Below, one piece after another: positions 35,601 to 48,047 of a DNA stretch of 64,000 bases. The translations under genes and the position numbers were made by a program. Location of the stretch: NCBI GenBank assembly GCA_013350335.1, contig CM023536.1:7274207-7338206 (forward strand), in the 5' to 3' direction. Numbering within the stretch: the stretch's first letter is position 1; the number at the start of each line of letters is the position of its first letter. The DNA comes from Chimonanthus salicifolius (lineage: Eukaryota; Streptophyta; Magnoliopsida; Laurales; Calycanthaceae). The notes under the pieces were generated by a model. It had not been told where the DNA came from. It made no database searches and saw only the letters and a program-made list of their open reading frames with translations.

Positions 35601-37974
35601 ATCTGGTTCAGACCACCATTGGCATGAACTAGAATATAACCTCTTGTACCCAGCTCTGTCCCTGCAAAAGAAAATAACAGGAAAGAGAAGAGAGTGAATG
35701 CTAATTCAAGATTTTTGTGTGGTTTGTATCATAACAGATTGGATAAATTTCACTGCTTCAACCTACTTATACGATTCTTCGGTCGAGTGATGCATTTATA
35801 ATAGTTGTCACTGTTGGGTCTCATCCATATTTCTGGAGTCTAGACATCAAAATAAACAGAAGTCAGAGGCTTGATGGTTTTACAATCTAAGCTAATTCAG
35901 AAGATGAAGCATTGCCAATTTGCATGGAAATTCATTTGGATCAAAATTTCATTTAAAGTGATAGAGGAGTTACTTAAATATTCAAATCGATAACCACTTA
36001 ATGGGTTACATTTTTAGAACTTTGAGAAAATAAAATGAAGAGAATCAAAGGGCAGAATAGAACATGCATGTAGATTCAAGTTCATGAAAGCTTTGACTGT
36101 TTGGTTTGATAAAGAGCCAAAAATAGAGTTGAATATGCAAATATTTTGAAATAGAAAACAGAAGAGGAACAGACCATTGCATCATGTTACAAATAATACA
36201 ATGATGATTTAAATGAACAAAGTTCTCAAACTTCTACTTGGAATGAAAGAGAAAAAAATAATAAAAAATGCCACAACCAAATTCTGTAAGAAACCTAACT
36301 TCATATAAGTAGACAAAAGAAGAAGACAGAATCAAGGGAAGAAGGATGACTAAGGAGAACCAGAAGGAGTATTCAAATTCAATAAAAAAGAAGAACAATT
36401 TCTATTGATAGTAATTAAGGGTGACTTCTTTAGAATTTACAAACACTTAAGTAATCATACTGCCTAAAATCCACTAGTAGAAAAACAGTGTATAAAATTC
36501 TGAAAAGAAAAGAAAAATGAAGGCATCAGAGTATAATAATACCAAATTGGCATCCTTTCGACATCGATATCGTTAACAAGTCTCAAAAATTCTTCCTGAA
36601 ATCAATGTCAATAATGAAAAACACTACATCCTTGAAACCTTATACAGAGAAATCAAACCCAGACGCCTCAAATTTCAATTTTTTGTGCACCTTTTGCAAT
36701 TGGAGATAACATCAAGACCCAAATTTGGAGTTTTACAGAAGTCAAAGGCCAAGTCTTGATGGCTGTGAATTTGCTAAGTGGCTTTAATGATGCAAATTAC
36801 AAAGTTCAGAATACAAAACAAAGTTTTCTCAGACTCCTAAACTCAATGAAACCAAAATTGAGAAGTATCCTATTCCACTTACAGTAGATCATGAAAACAA
36901 CATGTATTCATAGAAATTCATCGAAACAGAAAGCGAAAAAGAGTTAGAAAACAAAGTTAAACACACCCCACCCCCCCCAAAAAAAATAAAAAAGAAAGAG
37001 ATGAACACAAAGAAGAAAAAAAATCCAATTAGTGTAGCTTAAAAGATAAGTTAACACACCAAAACTCATAAAAAAAAAAAGATGATGAGTAAATGCAACA
37101 AGAAATAAAGAACAGAAAAGACCAAACGAAAAGATATAATTTTCCACTCACCATGGTTCGATTGCGAAAGAGATCTTTGCATCAAATTTGTCATTTAAAA
37201 AAAAAAAAAAAAAACAGAGGATCCACCAAAAAACTAGAAAAAAAAAAAACAAAAATCTAAAAGAGAAACTACCTGTAACCATTCAAATCATCAAATTTTA
37301 CTCAGAAAAAATGGCAGCATAAAGGATCTGTGAATCGAAAATGATCAAAGGTAAACAAAAAGTGAAGATAAAAGAAAAACAGAGCATTAAAAAAAAAAAA
37401 AAGGAAGCCCAGATAGAATTGAAAATACATCAAATGCAATGAAATTCCAAAAATCCCATAATGGAAAAAATCATCAAAATTGACTAACCGCTTCCTCCAA
37501 CGACCGCTTCAACACTCTTCCCTTGTTCTCCATCACCGCAAGCCGCTTCGCCTCTCCTTCCTCGAATGCACCATGAATGATCAGACCACTCCTTTCTGTC
37601 CCTTCCACATTCATCTCCAAACTTCTCCTTTGAAAAGAAGCCTTCAAAAAGAACAAGAAAGCAATTATAATCAGGAGAAGCGCAATTGCTCTTCTGCAGA
37701 CGTTCTTCCCGGATCGACCCAACTTCATGGTGGAGACCGAGTGGAGAACTGCACCCTCCGCCCAGATCAGAAAAGGTTCTGAAATGAAGGAGAATCTCCG
37801 GCGGAGGAAAAAATACCGGAGGTGGTGGTGACTTTCTTGTCCTTCTTCTTCATCGAACAAGTGCGACCTTTCGGTGTCGGGGAAGTCGGTTATCCGGCGT
37901 CTTGTCGTGGGTCCGGTCAGTACGGGACTGCCGCACGTTGAGTTATCGGAATTCACGACGGAGATTGTCCCCAT
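32659..37974 (-). CDS. O-fucosyltransferase family protein, eight exons, complete
   Basis: Minus-strand exons: 37974-37489, 35839-35767, 35661-35591, 35161-35073, 34968-34836, 34495-34263, 33929-33453, 32878-32659. All have GT-AG borders with matching phases and sum to 593 residues. The protein has an Arg-rich cytosolic N-terminus and a signal-anchor helix at about 96-110 ([15 protein letters not shown]). The lumenal GDP-fucose O-fucosyltransferase domain carries the family blocks [37 protein letters not shown] and [20 protein letters not shown]. It is a type II membrane protein, probably Golgi-located, transferring fucose to protein or glycan acceptors; its own acceptor is unknown. An ATG at residue 83 (37728) just before the anchor is an alternative start. 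The short exons 2 to 4 were fixed by phase and by the family sequence. No disabling changes seen. Confidence 0.93.
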
Positions 37975-38110
37975 TGCCGGAAAAGTTGGGAAGAGAAAGA
38001 GAGAGGAAAACCGTCGGTCTGTGTTCGTGTGTGTAATGCTTCAGTTACAAAGAGCGAGAATCAGGATTGCGAAAACTGAGGAAGAGATTTGTGTATTAAT
38101 AGTAGTTAGA
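37975..38110 (-). promoter_or_regulatory. 5' leader and core promoter of the O-fucosyltransferase gene
   Basis: The minus strand upstream of the ATG holds a pyrimidine-rich leader. A TATA-like TATTAATAC lies at about 38101-38093, a plausible position for a start site near 38,065. Not tested. Confidence 0.4.
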
Positions 38111-39055
38111 GACTTGAGACATAATTAGATTCCAATTTAACTGTAGACTTCTCTCTCTCTTTTATTTTATTTAGAAAGAAACTTTAAGCATAAAATAAAA
38201 TTATTTTCTCCCTCTATAGTACTTGCATATTTCTATATAAAAAAAAAATTCTTCTCATGCCATTAATTAATTATTTAATTAGAATTATGTAAAATTATTC
38301 TTCTCACTCCCACAGTACTCGCAACTTATGAGTGGGTTCAATTCAAACCGGATTAAATTAGAAAGGAGTAACCGAGAATCGAAATTTTGATACGGATAAA
38401 GAATGTCTATTTTTTTAGAAAATATTAAAAAAATTAGAAAATAAGAGACTAATATCAGAAAACACCTAATGTGAAGTTCATATTCTTTGGTATCCTACAG
38501 TAACATATAGGATACTATAAAAAAAAAAAAATTGAATTTCATAAAAATGTTAGCATATAAGTAAAATCACATGAACACCTTTAAAATTATATCAATCACA
38601 TCAAGGGCTTTTCATTTAATTTCAGAAATACTTTTATGTCATTTATATTAATTTTTCCACAAGAAACTTCAAAATAGAAATTATATTAGAAAATCCAGTT
38701 TCCATTAATTTTTTTAAAAAAATTACAAAATCATGTAGACACTCTAGAAACTATATCAATGCTACTAAGGCATCTCCATTGAATTCAATAAGCATTGAAT
38801 ATTATTTCATTGAATTACTTTTATAAAAACCCTAAAATTGAGAGTATCTTAAAGCAAATATTTTAAAAAAAATATGAAACTAACTCAGAATGATCAAATT
38901 TTAAGGGAAAAGTTTGGAATCAAGAAATACCTTTCACATTTGAAAATTTGCTTCTAAACCTTTTTAAAATCATACCAAATGCAAGATTCTACTCGAAAAA
39001 CATCCTCAATAGTTTTTTTTTTGAAAAAATTGTATAGGATGAATTATCGGTTGTG
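38111..39055. other. Intergenic, AT-rich, no gene seen
   Basis: Long A/T runs. A sentence-like stretch around 38560-38720 (TCACATGAACACCT, CATCAAGGGCTTTTC, AATTCAG) recurs in diverged form at about 40620-40800, pointing to an old dispersed repeat that I cannot classify. Confidence 0.45.
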
Positions 39056-39057
39056 TC

Positions 39058-39400
39058 TTCTTTTTTTTTTAGCAGTCATAAAAGAGATTTCATTAAAAGA
39101 GAAAAGAAAATACAAAGATAAAAGGAGGGTCTAAAAGGGATAGACCCAAAAAAAACAAAAAGAAAGACAGAATATAAGAAAAATATAAGCAAATAGAATC
39201 ACTGTAATAAAAAAATTCCATCCCAAAGTTATCAACTCCCAATTTTGCGAAATAATCCTCCACCCCATTGGTCGATCTTCCAACGTTAGAAAAAGATACT
39301 TCCATTCTTTTAAATAAGTCTCTCACCTCCCTCACCACACTTGACAATCTCCAACTTCTGCAATGAATCTTGTACCCACGATACATAATGCATCGGCTGA
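39058..39400 (-). mobile_element. LINE 3' end with RNase H C-terminus
   Basis: On the minus strand 39386-39220 encodes IHCRSWRLSSVVREVRDLF and DYFAKLGVDN, the RNase H tail seen in the LINE at 28.6-29.1 kb. It is followed by an untranslated end and an A-run (read as T's at 39060-39071). The element is 5'-truncated. Confidence 0.72.
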
Positions 39401-42400
39401 TATTTAACCTTTGTTTAAATTATAATAATAATAATTTTTGTTCTTAATTTGTTACCATATATTGCTTTCATTTTCATGACATAAAAACAAATCATGGAGA
39501 CAATATTTATAATTAATGCATATATAATCTACAATCAAATTGTCTAATGTAATAGGTAGCACAAACCCGATAGAACCCAACTTGAGATTGATTTGAGTTT
39601 TTTAATGAACATTGCGTTGAACTAAGGTTAAGACTTAAGAAAATAAAAGATATGTTGGATTAGGGTTTAAGTCAACCCTACTTGACCTTACCCGAGTTGC
39701 ACTGTAAAATTATGTAAATTATAAGACTTGTAATTGGGTTATTTATGTTAAATCATTTTAATCATTAATTTTTAGTTTTAGCTTAATATATTAAATAAAT
39801 GTTTGTAATATTTATATTTTTGAACTACGAAGATAAGTTAAATGATAGTTGACTCTACATGGATTTGAGTTCACTAAATAAGGTAATGCATTGAACGACT
39901 TGGATTAATCAATAGATTTTTTGGACTAAAATATAAATATTAAAAATATCAGTGGTTTTTTGAAAAAAAAAAATTGTATCTGCTGATATATGTGAAATTT
40001 TGGCCGACATTTTGGTCATATTTCTGCCATATTACAAAGAAAAATTGTTAAATTTTGATGATTTTACTATTTTCAAATTTTCACTCTGAGTGAGTGCTTT
40101 GTTTGTTGTTTTTAATATTTATTTTAAAACTTTAAAATAAACTATTAAAAAAATAATTTATTTTAAATTATTATTGAATTTCAACCCTAGATAGACAAAA
40201 ATGCAGTTTCCGAACATTATTATCTAATTGTTTACTTCAATGGTAAGTATGAGTTGTACTTTCTCAGCTTAAATTTAAATTTTATTAAAAAATAATTCAA
40301 TTTACATCACAATTTAGTTTGTCAATTACATGAAATAAATGATTATGCAATTACATGAAATAAATGATTCATATGCACGAACCTTCTTATGAGAGCGTTG
40401 AGTAATCTTCCGAATGTGTATAGGCCCTCGCAACCCTCTAACATCATATCACTTCGGTTCAAATCTAAGATCTCTAGTTCTTGAGTAAGAATGTCTATCA
40501 GATGTTCTCTGCAAGACCGAAAGAAGAAAAACTACTGAAAAAATATAAAATTGTATTTTATAAAATACATGCAAAATTCCAATTTTATAATTCCACATAA
40601 ATTGGATAAAAATGTTGGAATATTAGAAAAATCACATAAACACCCTAAAAACTATATCAATCACTTTAAGGGTACTTCATTTAATTCCATTAACATTTCT
40701 ATATCATTTCATTAACTTTTTTTTAAAAAAAAAAAACTCCAAAATAGAAATTATCTTAGAAAATATAACTTTCATTAATTTTTTTAAAATAACTTGGAAA
40801 GTCACAATGACACCCTACACTTTTATACTTTATATATAATTATATTTAGATATAAAACCTATTCAAGTGCTAATAAATTCCTGAACTCTTATATATAAAT
40901 ATTATTTTAATTGAATCCATCTAATCATATTTTTAAATTTTTCTTTGCACCCTTTAAAAGTGAGGCTTTATCAAAGATAATTTTTTCTATAACCAAGGTA
41001 TCTATATCGCTTAGATCATTCGACTAATTTTCAGGGCATGTACAAACCTCTCTATTCATATATACATTACATAAATCTACAAATTTCTAAAACGGGTTTT
41101 TTACCATTATTCCAATCCTTTTGAATTAATAAAAATAATTTTTTAAAATCATATATTTTAAACAAAGACTTTTCTAATGAATATATAGATTATAGACACC
41201 ATCTTACCTAAAATCTATCTATAAACGTGTGAGATAATATAATGTGCATCAGTGTATTGTATTATTTTTTTTATCATACTTTGATTAGACAAACATGGTT
41301 GAGACCCACCACTTTAGAGGTTAGACGAGTCTGTTTTATGCAAATAATAATAATAATAATAATGAATCAATATTAGTTTAGTATGGTTGGATATCAATTG
41401 AGCAAATCAAGTTTTATTTAGGTTTTTTTATTAAATTAAAAGACTTTTTTTATTTAATTGAATTTCAAATTAAATTTAAATTTTAAGTTTAAAACACTGA
41501 TAATATGCAATGAGATGATTCAATGGTCCAACAAATCCGATTTTTTTTTTTTATAAATATAAATATTGTAGGTTGGTACAAAGGGCAGGGAATCTAGACA
41601 AAGTGAATCTTTCGTGATTCCGTATCTTCTTTCATACTTTTCAAATTATTTTGGTATGATTGTATTCCATATATTAATGATTTATCAGAAAAATTGTACA
41701 GTTGGAAAATTGAATAATACCTAGAGAGGACTCCCTGTCTGCATAGACTTCCACAGACACGTGGCATTTTGATGGACTTACTGGGCCCCACATAGAAGGT
41801 TGGTCTACAGATAATTACTCAATCAGTGGCGTTAATTGTGACATCGTAGAATTAAAATCATAAGTTGTTCTTTTTCTAATTTCTAAACACTTGGATTTGC
41901 GGTAAAACACAGCTCCGGATTGTTGTTTAATATGATATTTGTAAATTTAATTAATTAAATTAATTTATATTTTTCATCGGTAGATTGAAAGATTTACCCA
42001 TGCCTTTAGAATTAGTCAGGTAAGACATTTGAGTACGTGGGTCTTCAAAAAATTAATTTATAATATTAAAAGTATTAAAAATTTAAATATTAAAATTAAT
42101 TCAAAATGATCAAATTTGAAATTTTAAAAACTACTTTTTCATTATCAAATTAAGTGATTTTTGGCAGACTTTATTATATAAACTTTTTCAATAAATTTAT
42201 CACCAAGAACAAATGTAGATTGACAGTATAAATCCATGATAAAATAATCATTTTTAGAAATTTTGGATGAAGACAAAATTCTGAATAGTGAGTATTTAGA
42301 GATCTTAGACCCACAACCAACTACAACTCATACAATTAGAATAGGATAGCTCTAGGAAAATTATAGTATCATTTTCAATGAAAAAATTGGACATTTATCG

Positions 42401-43560
42401 TATAATGAGCTTCATTGGTGATATAACTCGAGAAAATTCTTCAATCTGAACATAATAATTTTGTAAGATGGATTATGAGAAATCAATGATTTTATAACAA
42501 TCAAATATTCAAAGTCTAAAATCACAACGTTATATGATTAAATTAAAACTCAAATTTTATGGCAAGTAACCCAAGTAGTCCTTAGTGTGGGATTTGCTCC
42601 CTCATGTATTGGGATCAAAACTTGATGGTACCACCTGACTTATTTGGGCTAACTGTGTGGACAATGACAGTGCGGGCTCCGGGTGATTAGTCTTTTTGGG
42701 TCAATACCTCAGGGATACCTTTATTATCTAAAAAAAAAAAAAATTTCTTTATCATTATCTGTATGTTTCATCAGAAAATATAACATGTAGCTCACCTTAA
42801 TATCGAAAGCATAATCTTCTTAAATAATTAAAAAAATTATCTTCTAAGTATGAAGTACACTCAAGAAGAAAAGTAGTACAAGAGCCTCTAAATGAATAGC
42901 TGTTGGTGAATGTGGTGACCCAACAACAGATGTAATTGTGAGGTCATGCTCAAAATTTTCAAGAATATGATGTGACCAATGTATCTAATAAAAAAATATT
43001 GGGTGGAGTTAGGAGTATGTGTGGGTCTCCACTTACTATGAAGACTTAGGAGTCAACTCAACTCATTAGTGGGATATCATTAGTTTCATATCAAATATCA
43101 AAAGTTTATTCATGTTCATATTGTATAAGTGGGATGATTTTTGTATGGTCCAGATTTAATCTTGATAAAATGGAATTAGGTAAGAAGTCGACAGTCAAGA
43201 GGACCATCAACCCATTATTCTCTCTCATATCTCTCTCTCTCTCTCTCTTCTCTACTATACAAGTATTTGACTCTTTCTCAGCAGAAATGATAGCAAAACT
43301 TTATGTTTTTAAATTGGAGAAGATGCATACCATTTTAGATTAAAAACTAAAAAACAATTTGTATGGTTAAATTATCTCAATTTTTAGGAAATGAAGATGA
43401 AACACTGTTGTTTTGATTGTGTAGACTAAGTTGATTTTATATGGGTTCTTCTTGTGCATCTAAGGCATCTCCAATTTTCTAGAAAATCAACAAATAATGT
43501 TGCAAAAGTTGAGATTATCTTTAACTTCTTATGAAAACAAAATGCGAACATTCTTGTTTG
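39401..43560. other. Intergenic, AT-rich, no gene seen
   Basis: About 4 kb without recognisable genes. It contains the minus-strand SINE 3' module near 41011-41070, a related piece near 41990-42045, an (ATA)n run at about 41345-41363, and a diverged patch of CGGCCG-family words at about 39960-40030 (CTGCTGATATATG). A (CT)n run lies at about 43220-43250. Confidence 0.5.
41011..41070 (-). repeat. SINE-like 3' module (minus orientation)
   Basis: CATTCGACTAATTTTCAGGGCATGTACAAACCTCTC-type sequence is the reverse complement of the module at 43675-43741, diverged but collinear over about 60 bp. Confidence 0.5.
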
Positions 43561-43564
43561 GGCC

Positions 43565-43744
43565 ACTCTCAAAAGGGGTTGGAGTGATTATCATGATCTC
43601 GTCTAAGGAAGTGGAAGTCCTGGTCCTGAGTTTAATTCTTACTCCAACTGAAAGGGCCACTTCTCGTAGACTTACTCGGTATGTGTGGGTAGGGACTAGG
43701 GAGGCTTGCACATGCCCTGATGATTAGTCAAGTGCTCTAAGAGG
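43565..43744 (+). mobile_element. SINE-like element
   Basis: The body contains a B-box-like GAGTTTAATTC and ends with the module GGAGGCTTGCACATGCCC and GATTAGTCAAGTGCTC. That module also occurs at 25811-25872 (+), 41011-41070 (-), 47471-47536 (-) and 51988-52036 (+). Shared 3' modules between otherwise different copies are typical of plant SINE families. The foldback hAT element was inserted exactly at its end. Confidence 0.5.
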
Positions 43745-44600
43745 CAGGACCGTCTAGAAACAAGTTGAGGCCTAAGACAAAAAATTTACATGGGGCTTTC
43801 TTGGAGTTCATGCATAAATTCCATACGTCCGGACGGTCTACATATGCATAGTGCATTAGTTAAAAAAAACTATATAATTCCTATAGTTTTGAATAATAAA
43901 ATCACCTTTAAAATTTTAAAATTATTTTTTAAGCACTATGTATTTTCAAAATTTCTCAAATTGAATATCCGGACTAATTACGATAACCTGATAAAAATAC
44001 TTTAAGATTTTAAGGTCTTTTGACATTTTCAAATATTTAAAACACATTATGTTACAAATAAAGGGTATTCCTCGGCTGTGCCGAAAATAAACTTCCGAAA
44101 GTCCAAATGGCTAACCGTGAAACCCGTTGAACTCCAAATTCAAAACTAAACAAATATATGAAATTTGAAAACGTAGATCTTTTAAATGATTGTTTAACTG
44201 GATTTTTTTTTTTTGAAGACGGGACGGGATTTGGGATGGGAAAAGATCACCTATTTTTGGTAAACAATCATTTGGAAGATTTAAGATTTTAAATATCACA
44301 TATTTGTTCAGCTTTAAATTTGGAGTTCAACGGTTTTTACGGTTTGTTGTTTGGACTTTCGGAAGTGTGTTTTCGACACAGTTGAGGGATACCCTTATTT
44401 GTAAAAGACTGTGTTTTAAACATTTGGGAGTGCCAAAAGAACTTAAAGTCTTAAAGTATTTTTATCAAGTTATCGTAATTAGTCTGAATATTTAATTTGA
44501 GAAATTTTAGAAATACACAGTGAGCCACGACAAAAGGGGCCTTCATTCATCTGGGGCCTAAGGCGACCACCTTTCTTGACTAATGGTCAAGACGGCCCTG
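43745..44600. mobile_element. Foldback hAT-like element, 856 bp
   Basis: Terminal CAGGACCGTCTAGA and (reverse complement of right end) CAGGGCCGTCTTGA are flanked by octamers CTAAGAGG (43737-43744) and CTAAGAGA (44601-44608), 7 of 8 matching. Almost the whole element is two inverted arms of roughly 400 bp around a short centre near 44215-44250. Examples of paired text are ACTTCCGAAAGTCCAAA, GTTGAACTCCAAATT, and CTAATTACGATAAC with one-base differences. It has no open frame and should form a large hairpin. Confidence 0.85.
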
Positions 44601-44760
44601 CTAAGAGACCAGACCACCTTAATTATTATAAAAAAACACATTCTTATTTTGTTTGAGTAGGCTAAATTGGTTTCATATAGGTTTTTTGTTTTTTAGGTAT
44701 CTCTATTTTTCAAGAAATGGAGAGTAAGGTTGTAGAGTTAGATCTTATCAATTTTTTTTG

Positions 44761-45094
44761 GGTGGCCATCCTAACACGGGAATACTCTTTTAGTAGACAT
44801 GGGTTTTTCGGATTTCCAACTTTGCTCCCATTCGCAGAAATTGGCTCACTTTTTTAGTGAATTGATTCACTGAAAAGTGAACCGATTTATATGTAAAATG
44901 ATCCGGTCGATTTACCGATTTGGACTCTCAAGAAATTGGTGCACCGATTTCCAAGTGATCCGGTCGGTGCACCTGTCCGGTGCACCGATTCACTGAAAAG
45001 TGAATCGATTTCTGTGGATGGATGAGGTACAAAATGAAAAGTTCATTAAAAATCGTGTATTCTAAAAGATAACTCCCGTATTGGGATGGTCACC
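44761..45094. mobile_element. MITE with GGTG(A/G)CCATCC inverted ends
   Basis: Left GGTGGCCATCCTAACACGGG and right (reverse complement) GGTGACCATCCCAATACGGG match over at least 35 bp, including a shared CTTTTAG block. The centre holds inverted words such as GGTGCACC and AAGTGAATCGATT. It is flanked by T-runs, so a target duplication, possibly T-rich, cannot be proven. Confidence 0.78.
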
Positions 45095-45284
45095 TTTTTT
45101 TTTTTTTTTAAAGAAACAAGATGCAATTCTATCATTTGATTGTGTTTGATAGGCCAGTTTCTTATTTTTTGGGCTCATTAATCAATTACAGTAGCCGTTC
45201 ATGTATTTAATCATCTCTTATTCATAGATGTCTAAGTAACTCGACTTGAATCAACCTAGTGGGATTAGAACAACTAATAACCCT

Positions 45285-45374
45285 TTGAAAACTTTGGCTG
45301 CTGAATGGATTGGGTGTTTATCTTGTCCGTTGAAAACTTTGGCTGCTGAATGGATTGGGTGTTTATCTTGTCCT
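45285..45374. repeat. 45-bp tandem duplication
   Basis: TTGAAAACTTTGGCTGCTGA begins two adjacent, nearly identical units at 45285 and 45330. Confidence 0.92.
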
Positions 45375-45785
45375 TTCCCTACATAGATGCCTCATCAAGA
45401 TATAGATAGGATGAGATCTAACATTTGAACATTACATTAGTCTCCTGATTATTCAATCCACCATTCTTATATTAAAAAATCCACATTTTCACACATCCTC
45501 TGTGAATTTCATTCTTGATTCTCCAACAATAACTCAAAAAGCATGAAATATTCAACCTTTAATATACTTTCAAATTTCATAAAACACAAATAAGAAAGAA
45601 AAACGAGGCATTTACAAGCTAATACATTGATAAACAGAGTTCTTCAAAAATCCCATAAAAACTTACTCAAATGAAATATCCAATGTCAAAATCAACTTCA
45701 ACTTTGAATAGTAGAGATCTCACAAAATGGGTAACAATAGTGCTCAACGTCTCAAAGGGTTCTCAAATCTTTCTCTCCGTTGGTC

Positions 45786-45925
45786 GTAAAGCATGGAAGA
45801 GAAAGAGAAGCGAAAAAGGAGTGGGCTCCATGGATTTTTTTGTTCGGAAAGCATGGAAGAGGAAGAGGAAGAGGAAGAGAAAGAGAAGCGAAAAAGGAGT
45901 GGGCTCCATGGATTTTTTTTTTTAA
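45786..45925. repeat. Tandem duplication with a GAGGAA expansion
   Basis: AAGCATGGAAGAG...AAAGAGAAGCGAAAAAGGAG with GGGCTCCATGGATTTTTTT occurs twice. The second copy gained extra GAGGAA units, so both copies stay open in one frame by chance. It is followed at about 45930-46090 by diverged CGGCCG-family words (GCATATCGGCC, GTATCGGTCGATATC). Confidence 0.88.
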
Positions 45926-46390
45926 ACGTCAGCCAATGTGGTGCACGTTGCAGCCGATATGCACTGTAATGCCACGTCCACACTGTGGTAGCCGAATTTA
46001 TGGTAGACACAACACAACATTGCATATCGGCCATTGTGTTGTACCTGCTAATTTTTCACAACGTATCGGTCGATATCTTGATATGAGCTAGAGAGCAAAA
46101 CATAAAATCATTGGTCAAATAATCAATTCAAAGTCAACCTCATCTATTTAAATCTTTCATGAATCATATAAAATGTGGAAGGTAAAAAAGAAGATACAAC
46201 TCAAAAAAGTATTGCAAGCAGACCTAATGCCAAAAAAATCCTGTATATATATTTTTTTAAATTTATATATGTGAAACCGCATGATACCCAATGTAAAAAA
46301 TCCTGCATATTCACTCAAACTAAGAACCATAAAAATATCTTTTGACCTAGGTTAAAGGTATCAATGGTGAATATGCAGGTATATTTAAGG

Positions 46391-46782
46391 CTTTGTTTCC
46401 TTGCATTTAGGCCCAACTATAAGTTATGAAATTAAAATTAAAATACATTCGGCAAAATCATGAATAAGGATCCTCAACAGTCTAGCCCATAATAATTTTT
46501 TTTCAGACCATTTGAAAATAAGAAACAAGGCCGGTGCCATCAATCCAACTCATGGAGGCTCAGAAGCAAGCCAGATATCAATTTTCCTTTGTTTCCTTGC
46601 ATTTAGGCCCAACTATAAGTTATGAAATTAAAATTAAAAGACATTCAGCAAAATCATGAATCAGGATCCTCGACAGTCTAGCCCATTATAATTTTTTCTC
46701 AGAACATTTGAAAATAAGAAACGAGGCCGGTGCCATCAATCCAACTCATGGAGGCTTAGAAGCAAGTTAGATATCAATTTTC
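46391..46782. repeat. 196-bp tandem duplication
   Basis: CTTTGTTTCCTTGCATTTAG begins two adjacent units at 46391 and 46587, which agree over the full 196 bp with scattered substitutions (for example AAAATACATTCGG against AAAAGACATTCAG). Confidence 0.93.
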
Positions 46783-46971
46783 TTTTGGTAGTGAATGTTG
46801 TCGGATGTCAAATTGTCAATCTACTTGCTCAAAATCTCAATCAATTGTGAAGTGGAGTACTGTGTCAGAACTTTCTCCACACGCAGCTCGTGATTTACTT
46901 GGGGTTGGTTTCAAGTTAGGATGTCTGATTGGATGAGAAATTGCCATCCAACGTTTTTCTTTTATTTTTCT

Positions 46972-47323
46972 TAGGGGTGAAACTTGACCTGCATGAGTCA
47001 ATTCGAAAATTCTAAGGAGTTCGAGTTATGTATTTGTATATTTCGGGTCGAGTCAGGTTAGGAAAATAAAAACTCACATGAAATTTAGGTCGATTTAGAT
47101 TGAGAAATTTAAAATCAACTCAACTCGATCCAACATAACCTGATTTGATCTGAGTGGACCAAGTTATAAAATAACACTTGGGTTGACTCGGTAGAAATTT
47201 GGGTCGGGTCGGATTGAGTAATTTGAGTCAGCAATTCGGGTCGGATTGAGTTTGATAAATTTTGACATAGATTGGGTTGGGTTTATTAAAACCCGAACTC
47301 ACTGGACAATAGTTTCAACTCTA
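46972..47323. mobile_element. Non-autonomous hAT-like element, GGGTCGGG family, copy 3
   Basis: Left end TAGGGGTGAAACTTG; right end GTTTCAACTCTA (reverse complement TAGAGTTGAAAC). Flanking octamers ATTTTTCT (46964-46971) and AATTTTCT (47324-47331) match at 7 of 8. The inside repeats GGGTCG, ATTCGGGTCGG and CAACTCGATCC words, fewer and more diverged than in the 29.7-kb copy. Confidence 0.78.
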
Positions 47324-47470
47324 AATTTTCTTTTAATTTTTTATAGCTGAATGAATATATCAAAATAGAATTCTTTTTTTAATTTACGTGTGAGAAACCG
47401 TGGGATATTCAGCGTAAGAAAAACCCTTTTAGAAGAATCTCCCTAATTTTTTTTATGAACAAGGAGTTCA

Positions 47471-47536
47471 GAGCCTCTTAAAGCATCCAACTAGTCTTTG
47501 AGGCGTGTGCAAGCCTCGCTACTCATATACACTGAG
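47471..47536 (-). repeat. SINE-like 3' module (minus orientation)
   Basis: CTCTTAAAGCATCCAACTAG and GGCGTGTGCAAGCCTCGCTA are the reverse complement of the module at 43675-43741. A possible body follows to about 47620. Confidence 0.55.
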
Positions 47537-48047
47537 TAAATTACGGAAAGTGACCCCTTTATTGTGAGATGTGATTCAAACTCATAACTCTCATTTCTTG
47601 AAACGTGTCCTTACCAACACACGAACCCTAACGATCTCACTAAATGAGTGACTAAATAATAAAGTGCATCACTAAGATACCTAATCTCTTCAAAAAATCA
47701 GCTGACCTCCAAGGAACTGGCTGATGTTCCGTAATCCACTTTACAACACGTGAGAATCACCTCTGACATGAACTCAAGTTAAATTCAAAAGTGATCTATC
47801 CCTACAACCTTTCAGAAGACCTCTTAACTTCATTTACAATGGATTTAGGAACACTCTGAAAATAAATGAATAATTTGATTGTAATCTTTAAGAAGTAACC
47901 CTCCCATACCTCCTTTCAAGAAGCATGATCAATGAATTAAAAAAGAAAAAGATTCTAAGCTAGTCAAGTGTAAATTGTCTGATCTTTTCTAAAAAAATTG
48001 GAAATCAAACTCAGCACTAAGAATGAATCAAGGGATATTGTGTGTAG
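47537..48047. other. Intergenic, no gene seen
   Basis: Nothing beyond the possible SINE body at its left side was recognised. Confidence 0.45.
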
